Shown one piece after another: positions 56,890 through 64,000 of a DNA stretch of 64,000 nt. The notes below the pieces were generated by a model. That model did no database searches. It had not been told where the DNA came from and saw nothing but the letters and a program-made list of their open reading frames with translations. Source of the DNA: Eriocheir sinensis (taxonomy: Eukaryota > Arthropoda > Malacostraca > Decapoda > Varunidae); the NCBI RefSeq assembly GCF_024679095.1, contig NW_026111626.1, positions 270,001 to 334,000 of the forward strand. The letters are read 5' to 3'. Position 1 is the stretch's first letter, and the number at the start of each line of letters is the position of its first letter. The position numbers and the translations under genes are program-made.

Positions 56890-57050
56890 ACATTCCGTTC
56901 ATTCGCCAGACGTTCACCACCAGCCGAAGAAGACCTAAGATGCCACCATGACACGACAGAAGAATAAACTAAAACAATCTGTAAATTCTTATTTTTATTT
57001 ATTACACATAATCATTGCAATGCTTCTTCTTATCTTGTCAGGAGTCTACT
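56890..57050 (+). repeat. Block R, plus copy: inverted relative to 61,850-62,235
   Basis: The stretch from CAGACGTTCACCACCAGCCG through AAGATGCCACCATGACACGA to ATTGCAATGCTTCTTCTT matches the reverse complement of 61,856-61,985 and, less closely, of 62,075-62,230. In the plus copy and at 61,856 it abuts 47-bp repeats. Confidence 0.85.
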
Positions 57051-57051
57051 T

Positions 57052-57625
57052 TGCAGACGAAGTCACGCATTCACCAACGTCTCAGAATTGGTCTACATTA
57101 CAGACGAAGTCACGCATTCACCAACTTCTCAGAATTGGTTTACATTACAGACGAAGTCACGCATTCACATTACAGACGAAGTCACGCATTCACCAACGTC
57201 TCAGAATTGGTCTACATTACAGACGAAGTCACGCATTCACCAACGTCTCAGAATTGGTCTACATTACAGACAAAGTCACGCATTCACCAACGTCTCAGAA
57301 TCGGTCTACATTACAGACGAAGTCACGCATTCACATTTACAGACGAAGTCACGCATTCACCAACGTCTCAGAATTGGTCTACATTGCAGACAAAGTCACG
57401 CATTCATCAACGTCTCAGAATTGGTCTACATTGCAGACAAAGTCACGCATTCACCAACATCTCAGAATTGGTCTACATTGCAGACAAAGTCACGCATTCA
57501 CCAACGTCTCAGAATTGGTCTACATTGCAGACAAAGTCACGCATTCACCAACGTCTCAGAATTGGTCTACATTGCAGACAAAGTCACGCATTCACCCATT
57601 GCAGACAAAGTCACGCATTGACCAA
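57052..57625 (+). repeat. 47-bp repeat array, plus orientation
   Basis: The unit is CAGACAAAGTCACGCATTCA, CCAACGTCTCAGAATTGGTC, TACATTG, 47 bp (for example 57,481 to 57,528). The left half uses CAGACGAAGTC and ACATTACAG variants. Shortened units (CACGCATTCACATTACAGAC) near 57,160 and 57,330 are shared with the array at 59,256-59,690, so one is a copy of the other. All frames are open in long runs by default. Confidence 0.93.
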
Positions 57626-57990
57626 CGTCTCAGGTGTGGCTATAGGGAAAGCTTTACCTTTTCCGAGACACATCAAGAAATTGTTTTTGTTCCCAAAACA
57701 CTCGTTGCCGAAGGACAGTGCATGTAAGCATAGTAGCTCGCTGCTGCTGCTGCATGTGTGCTGCTTCGTAGCTTGTTAGTGAATGTAAGCATCTACTACA
57801 TCTTAACTCTATTCTACATCTTATCTTCAAATATTCATAGGCAAGAGTTCAAATTAATTTATAATAGTACCCCCTGAAAAGCACACGAATGGTTGACTTT
57901 GTCTTATATATCGACCGATTCTGAGACGCATGAAAAAAACAAAATTGAATTTATAATAGTAACTCCTGAAAAGTAAAATTGAATGTATAA
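57626..57990 (+). repeat. V2 duplicated blocks B and D
   Basis: 57,631-57,718 copies the end of gene remnant 1 (GTGTGGCTA, AGACACATCAAGAAATTG). 57,785-57,985 (CATCTACTACATCTTAAC to ATAATAGTAACTCC) is found again at 60,077-60,290. Confidence 0.8.
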
Positions 57991-58265
57991 TAGTACTACG
58001 CGCACACTAAGTTTATGGACATCGTGTACTGCCCACGAAATTGTCATGAACGTGAAGAGAAAGCGCGTCGTTTTCCGCCTGTCTTCCCACCTCGTGTTAA
58101 TCGACGGTCTGTATGTACACAACGATAACACCGCCGCCACCGTCAACGAAAGCGGCAGCGGCACCGAGAGTCGAGCGTCTTCCGGGCAACACCCGTCGCT
58201 GTTTCAAGCATCTCTCGTCAAATCCGTGTTGGAATCTAACAAAACCGATATTCAGACTTTTACGA
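57991..58265 (+). pseudogene. V2 gene remnant 4, fused to a piece of remnant 1
   Basis: A plus frame with ATG near 58,046 and a basic start (KRKRVVFRLSS), then Ser/Gly/Asn-rich sequence, to about 58,260. There TACGATTCTTTGG joins it, out of frame, to the duplicated part of remnant 1. The join shows that V2 was rearranged. No domain is recognised. Confidence 0.45.
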
Positions 58266-58504
58266 TTCTTTGGTAGAAAAAGATAGGTTGAGTCGATATT
58301 ACAACCTGAAAATAAAATATAACAATATAAAAATTAAACAACTTCTCAACGCCATTAATCCTCATCTTAACAACAACAACAGAATTAAGAAACACTTGTT
58401 GGACAAATACAAAATTTCCAGTCAGAATTGGTTAATGTTTCTGAGAACAAACAGAGGGGACGGTAACGGAGATTACGAAATGTCAGATGCGAATGACACG
58501 CTGA
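58261..58504 (+). pseudogene. V2 gene remnant 1, duplicated middle piece
   Basis: About 245 bases matching 53,758-54,003 with few changes, cut at both ends and without the flanking parts. At 58,504 it joins sequence of a minus-strand gene fragment. Confidence 0.6.
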
Positions 58505-58749
58505 CGCCAAACGCAGCAGCCTACCTTAACGTTTTCTTCTGGAGTTCGGATATGGTCGTTTTGTACTTCAGTAATAGTTTTAGGTTTTCTTTGTAGTGTT
58601 GAAATAGACTGATTGAAAATGGATATATTCCGTATCCTGTCGTAAAACACTCCGTCAGATACTGGCCCGACGAATTCTTGTCTGATTTGTCTGCTGAGGC
58701 GGCAACGTTGATGTTCTTGCAACTGTTGTGTGATTTCTTCACGAGACAT
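58505..58749 (-). pseudogene. V2 gene remnant 5, small
   Basis: A minus frame from ATG at 58,749 starting MSREEITQQLQE, Gln/Arg/Ile-rich, coherent until the junction with the remnant-1 piece near 58,504. The continuation to 58,483 is antisense to that piece. Unknown function; it may be the N terminus of a truncated gene. Confidence 0.4.
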
Positions 58750-59255
58750 ATCGAATGATAGTCCACAACGGTTTTTATCGACGGTTCTTTGTTGATGTGT
58801 TGAACCAGATTAGAGTGTTCCTACCGTTACAAGTATATTTAGAATAGTATGCCCTAAACATGCGAGTTTGTAAGAATGTCTGACGACTCTGATGAATGTG
58901 CGACTTTGTCACGTACGTCGACCTATTCCCCAAAAAGTTATCATTGTTTGTCTGTTCTCTCTCAGTGTGACGTAACCGTGACGACGCCATGACATGAGGC
59001 AACGCAGGAGGCGGGGCATGGGGCGGCGACTAAAAAGGCTTGACAAATCAAGGAATCAATATTACAACAAAGTTATTACAATAACTAGACATTGCATAAA
59101 ACAAAAATTCCAGATTAACTAAGTTTGCTGCTTGACTTCAATGCAATAGTTTATAAGTTTGCTTTGAAACGAGTTGTTTCATCGTATAGTTTTAAGTTTG
59201 CTTTGAAACGAGTTGTTTCATTGTATAGTTTTATGTTGCTTTGAAACGAGTTGGC
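58750..59255. other. V2 spacer with short tandem copies
   Basis: No supported gene. A relative of the 47-bp core (GAATGTGCGACTTTGTCACG) is near 58,895. TAAGTTTGCTTTGAAACGAG, or a close variant, occurs three times at 59,150-59,252. Confidence 0.5.
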
Positions 59256-59690
59256 ACACAAAGTCACGCATTCACCAGCGACTCAGAATTGGTCTATATT
59301 ACAAACGAAGTCACGCATTCACCAACGTCAGAATTGGTCTACATTACAGACGAAGTCACGCATTCACCAACGTCTCAGAATTGGTTTACATTACAGACGA
59401 AGTCACGCATTCACATTACAGACGAAGTCACGCATTCACCAACGTCTCAGAATTGGTCTACATTACAGACGAAGTCACGCATTCACCAACGTCTCAAAAT
59501 TGGTCTACATTACAGACGAAGTCACGCATTCACCAACGTCTCAGAATCGGTCTACATTACAGACGAAGTCACGCATTCACATTTACAGACGAAGTCACGC
59601 ATTCACCAACGTCTCAGAATTGGTCTACATTGCAGGCAAAGTCACGCATTCACCAACGTCTCAGAATTGGTCTACATTGCAGACAAAGTC
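59256..59690 (+). repeat. 47-bp repeat array, plus orientation, second
   Basis: About nine units with the same order of variants and shortened units as the left part of 57,052-57,625, ending in GACAAAGTCGTGTATG where gene remnant 2 begins. Confidence 0.93.
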
Positions 59691-60090
59691 GTGTATGTTA
59701 TCATCGAGATAACGCTCTCCGTATTCCCTGTCGAATTCTTGGTCGTTCAGAACCGACATATTGTGAAGAATTTAACAAAAAGCATGCCAACCCGAACGAA
59801 GAAATTACCTTAAATCAACTATTAAAAGATATTCCTCATAACGAAGATGAAAATAAGAAAATAATAGTTTTGGTCAAAAACATCGAAGAGTTTATGAAGG
59901 CATGGAAGGCATCGATCGGCGATGATAACTCTGATAAAAAAACGATGACAGAACTATATTTCAACGAAGCCGTAGACGCGATTCAGAATATTTATTTCTC
60001 TTTTTCTAGCAACGTTTCCTTTTACAAATCAACGCTGAGGAGTCTCAAAAATTTGAAGGAGTGTGTCAACACTTGTATGCATCTACTACA
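59691..60090 (+). pseudogene. V2 gene remnant 2, long copy
   Basis: An open plus frame from the end of the 47-bp array to about 60,090, continuous for about 130 codons, Asn/Glu/Lys-rich with helical character. It has no start of its own, because the upstream part reads through the repeat array. The part at 59,790-59,912 is shared with 54,990-55,110. Unknown function. Confidence 0.5.
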
Positions 60091-60300
60091 TCTTAACTCT
60101 ATTCTACATCTTATCTTCAAATATTCATTGGCAAGAGTTCAAATGGATTTATAATAGGACCCCCTGAAAAGCACACGAATGGTTGATTTTGTCTTATATA
60201 TCGACCGATTCTGAGCCGCATGAAAAAAAAAAAATTGAATTTATAATAGTAACTCCTCAAAAAGTAAAATTGAATTTATAATAGTACCCCTTAGAGTGTA
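60077..60300 (+). repeat. V2 block D, second copy
   Basis: Matches 57,785-57,990, including ACGAATGGTTGA and the ATAATAGTAACTCCT stretch. Confidence 0.85.
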
Positions 60301-60324
60301 AATGAAATACACTGTAGACAAATT

Positions 60325-60650
60325 TCATTGGTGAATGCGTGACTTTGTCTGCAATGTAGACCGATTCTGAGACATTGGTGAATGCGTGACTTTGTCAGCA
60401 ATGTAGACCAATTCTGAGACGTTGGTGAATGCGTGACTTTGTCTGCAATATAGACCAATTCTGAGACGTTGGTGAATGCGCAATGTAGACCGCTTCTGCG
60501 ACACTGGTGAATGTGTGACTTTGTCTGCAATATAGACCAATTCGGAGACGTTGGTGAATTCAGTTCTGAGACGTTGGTGAATGCTTGACTTTGTCTGCAA
60601 TCTAGACCAATTCTGAGACGTTGGTGAATGCGTGACTTTGTCTGCAAGAA
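60325..60650 (-). repeat. 47-bp repeat array, minus orientation
   Basis: About seven units in the form GTGAATGCGTGACTTTGTCT, GCAATGTAGACCAATTCTGA, GACGTTG, two of them shortened. Orientation is opposite to the arrays at 57,052 and 59,256. Confidence 0.92.
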
Positions 60651-61148
60651 GAAGTCTTAACTTACATTTGCATGCGCGAAGAGAGACCCATGCAAATGTC
60701 ACACACAACTAGAGAGTTGCTGCGAACAGATTCAGATAGAACAGAATATAGTTAAGATACGATTCTGAACTCTGTAGTGTGTGACACATTCAAGATGTAT
60801 AGTATTGGTGCTTGTCTGAAATCTGTTAGCACTGTACGACAAGGACGAGAAGGTCTCACATTCACTGGGCAACTTACTCTTCAAACAGATTCTGATAGAA
60901 CAGATTCTGAATAGAGTTGTCATCGTCACGTTAGACTTTGTCATGTGAGTCTGTACACTCCGATGTTAGGTAGGCAAGAGTTCTTCAACAAAGAAGAAGT
61001 CTTAACTTACATTGCATGCGCGAAGAGAGACCCATGCAAATGTCACACAACTAGAGAGTTGCTGCGAACAGATTCAGATAGAATATAGTTAAGATACGAT
61101 TCTGAACTCTGTAGTGTGTGACACATTCAAGAGGTATAGTATTGGTGC
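60648..61148. repeat. Direct duplication of about 160 bp, 345 bp apart
   Basis: GAAGAAGTCTTAACTTACAT through AGTATTGGTGC occurs at 60,648-60,811 and 60,993-61,148, with small deletions in the second copy. Between them, near 60,850, is another relative of the 47-bp core. Confidence 0.85.
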
Positions 61149-61620
61149 AGGTCATCTCGACTTATGCAAATCATGTAGAGATACATTGGACGGGCATGTA
61201 GCAATTACTACATCTTAACTCGAGTGAATGTGAGTTTGTTTGTCTTGTGTAGAGTTGCATTGCATTGTTGGGAGTTGCATTGTTGGACGCACTAGAGCGA
61301 CAGAGAATACTCGGTTTTGTCATCGGACTCGAATATTGACAGACAGTGCAAGAGATAAACTTTTAAGTTATCGAATTCAAGAGTAATAGACAGTGTAAGT
61401 GAAAATGTGTAGTCATGCTCGGACAACACTCACCTCCAATTCTCGGACAACAACGTGGAACGACCGTGTGTGACACACATACCCACACACGTAATACAGA
61501 CATGTGTAAGTGACACAAATACACACCAGAATCTTTTTTATAATGTGAAATAAAACAAATCATATTACACACAGAAATTTTATTTCTTAACCCTAGGTGG
61601 TCACGAACAGACGTGATCTG
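61149..61620. other. V2 spacer, no gene supported
   Basis: Mixed AT-rich DNA. A 113-codon minus frame (61,363-61,704) runs into the repeat array and has no recognisable domain. Confidence 0.4.
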
Positions 61621-61621
61621 C

Positions 61622-61855
61622 AACGAGACGTTGGTGAATGCGTGACTTTGTCTGCAATCTAGACCAATTCTGAGACGTTGGTGAATGCGTGACTTTGTCT
61701 GCAATCTAGACCAATTCTGAGACGTTGGTGAATGCGTGACTTTGTCTGCAATCTAGACCAATTCTGAGACGTTTGTGAATGCGTAACTTTGTCTGCAATG
61801 TAGACCAATTCTGAGACGTTGGTGAATGCGTGACTTTGTCTGCAATGTAGACTCC
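61622..61855 (-). repeat. 47-bp repeat array, minus orientation, second
   Basis: Five units in minus orientation at 47-bp spacing, directly joined to block R. Confidence 0.93.
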
Positions 61856-62235
61856 TGACAAGAAGAAGCATTGCAATGATTATGTGTAATAAATAAAAAT
61901 AAGAATTTACAAATTGTTTTAGTTTATTCTTCTGTCGTGTCATGGTGGCATCTTAGGTCTTCTTCGGCTGGTGGTGAACGTCTGGCTTTGAACGACAGAG
62001 TGAATCGGAGACTTTGTTCTACACGTCGACAGATTCCTAAACCGTCCGTCATGAACAAGTAAACATTGGATGGACACTCCTGACAAGATTGATTTTGTAA
62101 GAAGAAGAAGAAGCATTGCAATGATTATGTGTAATAAATAAAAATAAAAATTTACAGAATGTTTTAGTTTACTCACATCATGTCGTGTCATGGTGGCATC
62201 TTAGGTCTTCGGCTGGTGGCGAACGTCTGACTTTG
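61856..62235 (-). repeat. Block R, two tandem copies
   Basis: AAGAAGAAGCATTGCAATGA through GTGGCATCTTAGGTCTTC occurs at 61,860-61,985 and 62,100-62,225. Both are the reverse complement of 56,890-57,050. Confidence 0.85.
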
Positions 62236-62506
62236 TACAACGGAGTGAATCGGAGACTTTGTTCTACACGTCGACAGATTCCGTCATGAGATTTGTTCTA
62301 CAGAGTCTGAGACTTTGTTCCACTGATGTCTCTCAGTTGATTGTCTAACTTAGTATGACGGAGAGTGAATGTGAGACTTTGTTCTACATGTTTACAGATT
62401 CCTAAACCGTGTGAATGTGCCGTCATGTGGCATATTAAGCCTTCGGCGAACGTCTGACTCTGTATGACGGAGTGAATGTGAGACTTTGTTCAACATGTCG
62501 ACAGAT
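62236..62506. repeat. V2 diverged relatives of the 47-bp core
   Basis: GTGAATGTGAGACTTTGTTC with ACATGT(T/C)(T/G)ACAGATT and similar strings recur four to five times. No gene. Confidence 0.7.
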
Positions 62507-62541
62507 TGTGGCATCTTAGGCCTTCGGCCTAAGATGCCACA
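62507..62541. other. Perfect 16-bp inverted repeat with 3-base loop
   Basis: TGTGGCATCTTAGGCC, then TTC, then GGCCTAAGATGCCACA. The arm is a piece of block R in both orientations, so this looks like a fold-back junction. Confidence 0.9.
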
Positions 62542-62544
62542 TTT

Positions 62545-63010
62545 TTGGATCGTAAGATCATCGAAAAACGGCACAATGATATCTTTCAAATCGTTATTCA
62601 GAACCGATTCGTGACTGTCGATCAATTTAGTTTCTTTTTCTCGGTTGAGTGTGTATAGATTTGTTTTACGACGTCGTTCGATGATCCTGTTGACGCACTC
62701 TATCGTTTTAACGACAACGGGATGATCGTTTCGAAGGATGCAATTGTTCGTGTCCGATGTTCTGTCGATGACGAATGCTTTGAGATCGATTCTAGCAGAG
62801 AAAATCATCCACGTGATAACCAGACGCGTCACACAGTCTCGCGTCTGAGCGGGAAAGTAAAGTTCACACTTGATGAAAGTTAAATTTGTTATGCTTATGT
62901 TGAATCGGATCCTATCGTTCACTTCAACGTGTTTGTTAAACGCTCGTAACTTGATGTAGTCGGATTGAAAATTTGAAAACGTCTGTTCGGTAATCGAGGG
63001 GGAGGGAGAA
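62545..63010 (-). pseudogene. V2 gene remnant 6, unknown function
   Basis: A minus open frame that looks coding from about 63,000 to 62,545, about 150 codons, with mixed composition: a central hydrophobic stretch (VTRLVITWMIFSARI) and later Arg/Asn/Glu-rich parts. It is cut on the left at the hairpin near 62,541, beyond which the frame reads through repeat DNA. The upstream part from 63,010 to 63,096 has no clear start. No family is recognised. Confidence 0.45.
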
Positions 63011-63099
63011 TTAATGTTTTGTCGGCAACGTACTCGGTCTAGACTTTGGTGGTGAGTTAAGATAAGGTGAGTTAAGAAGTCTAGTACAATGAACACTAT

Positions 63100-63500
63100 T
63101 CAGAATCTGTTCAATCTGTGCGAACAGATTCGTGGTGTCTGTCAGTGTCAGATAAGATTCTGAGTTGCAGATGTTGCTAGTTGTGTGAATGCGAGACTTT
63201 ATGTCAGCAGTAGACTGATTCTGAATACTATACGAGTGTTGCATGTTTATTCCCTCAGACTTTTCTGACTTGTCACTTTGTCTCAGAGAATGCTGCAGAT
63301 GTTGTGTGAATATGAGACTTTGTGTCAGTGGTAAACGTATTCTGAATACTATACGTGTTGTTGCATGACTTAAACCCTCAAGAGTTGCAGATGGTGGTGA
63401 ATGCGAGACTTTGTGTCAGCTGTAGACGGATTCTGAATACTATTGTGTGACCTGCGTGATTCTGAATACAAATCTTACTTTGTCTCAGAGTTGGATCAAA
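63100..63500. repeat. V2 repeats with GTGAATGCGAGACTTTGTGT core
   Basis: Three units near 63,185, 63,303 and 63,396 share GTTGCAGATG, GAGACTTTGTGTCAG, GTAGAC and ATTCTGAATACTAT. They are relatives of the 47-bp core. Confidence 0.75.
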
Positions 63501-63690
63501 TGGGGAGAGGCCGAGAAACGAACGAACGTACGTACGTTTTTCCGGTAACGAGATGTCATGACACCGCTACCGCGTGGCGTGGCGTGGCGCATGGGCGCGG
63601 AAATCACGTGTGAGGACTCTTGCGAATCTGACCCTAAAAATATTATCGCCTCATCTTACACAAAACCGAACATACAATACTACCGTGTCG
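63500..63690. other. V2 spacer, CG-rich
   Basis: Contains GAACGTACGTACGTTTTTCC and GGCGTGGCGTGGCGC. It is richer in CG than the neighbouring DNA. No gene seen. Confidence 0.4.
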
Positions 63691-63693
63691 GAT

Positions 63694-64000
63694 CATACGC
63701 GCGCGTGTATTGGAAGCCAGACCACACACATCTCTGTATATACATCACCGCGTGTATTGGAAGCCAGAACACACACATCTCTGTATATACATCACCGCGT
63801 GTATTGGAAGCCAGACCACACACATCTCTGTATATACATCACCGCGTGTATTGGAAGCCAGAACACACACATCTCTGTATATACATCACCGCGTGTATTG
63901 GAAGCCAGAACACACATCTCTGTATATACATCACCGCGTGTATTGGAAGCCAGAAAAAACACATCTCTTTATATACATCACCGCGTGTATTAAAGCCAAA
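63694..64000. repeat. Second 47-bp tandem repeat, different sequence, running off the window
   Basis: The unit is CGCGTGTATTGGAAGCCAGA, CCACACACATCTCTGTATAT, ACATCAC, 47 bp, with about six to seven copies at 63,700-64,000. It shares length but not sequence with the GTGAATGCG family. Plus frames are open by default. Confidence 0.92.

Larger units (their letters stand above)
53170..64000. mobile_element. Virus-like block V2: scrambled gene fragments and 47-bp repeats
   Basis: From the truncated MITE to the window end. It contains decayed coding fragments without retroelement or host signatures, several blocks present twice in different combinations, and arrays of a repeat built around GTGAATGCGTGACTTTGTC on both strands. 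An endogenous, rearranged large DNA virus is the simplest reading, but no diagnostic viral gene is recognised. The right edge is outside the window. Confidence 0.45.

Noticed and set aside
57015..57779. Frames of 177-259 codons over the 47-bp array (also at 59,213-59,813 and 60,291-60,708)
   Set aside because: They are repeat translations open in several frames. Only the non-repeat tail after 59,691 looks coding.
53170..64000. Assignment of V2 to a named virus family
   Set aside because: No diagnostic gene (DNA polymerase, per os infectivity factor, capsid or envelope protein) could be recognised by eye, so a name would be a guess.

Overview
The window looks like intergenic, repeat-dominated DNA of an arthropod, most likely a decapod crustacean. 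The organism is an inference from the mix: decayed BEL/Pao and non-LTR retrotransposons, very long (CA)n, (GA)n, (GT)n and (CT)n tracts, many minisatellites, and blocks that look like decayed DNA of a large double-stranded DNA virus. No tRNA or rRNA gene and no classical conserved host gene was found. The only intact long non-transposon reading frame is at 33,283-34,902.

Layout. 1-9,715: broken BEL/Pao LTR retrotransposon on the minus strand, its pol split by a 3.3-kb LINE (LINE A). 9,716-15,415: short tandem repeats, low-complexity DNA and a hAT-like terminus. 15,416-25,967: a 10.5-kb array of a 28-bp minisatellite with higher-order structure, ending inside a truncated gene copy. 25,968-53,169: a segmentally duplicated cassette. 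Its parts, in order, are: (a) a (CA)n-led block; (b) A/G-rich DNA; (c) (GA)n and (GT)n; (d) a 430-bp unique stretch; (e) 97-bp repeats; (f) a gene; (g) a 3' flank; (h) LINE fragments; (i) a Harbinger-like MITE. Read left to right the window gives f-g-h-i, a-b-c-d-e-f-g, partial b-c split by a full-length LINE (LINE B) then d-e fused by (CA)n to a, a virus-like block (V1, 42,827-45,897), then a-b-c-d-e-f-g-h-i, then a second virus-like block (V2, 53,170-64,000).

Gene f encodes a 539-residue protein with a Cys-rich N terminus, two short repeats and three 45-50-residue repeats. These carry RVxF-like and, in two of them, SILK-like motifs, the known docking signature for protein phosphatase 1. Copy 2 is intact; copy 1 lacks its 5' end and is frameshifted; copy 3 has two frameshifts. 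I recognise no named homologue.

V1 and V2 hold fragments of unrecognised genes with frameshifts and stops, between tandem repeats rich in dyad symmetry: 106-bp units with two palindromes each, a run of TACGTCA and GGTGATTATCACC motifs, and 47-bp units present in both orientations. This resembles the homologous regions (hrs) of large invertebrate DNA viruses, so an endogenous virus is the leading hypothesis. The virus family is not determined. V2 is scrambled: several of its blocks occur twice, in new combinations.
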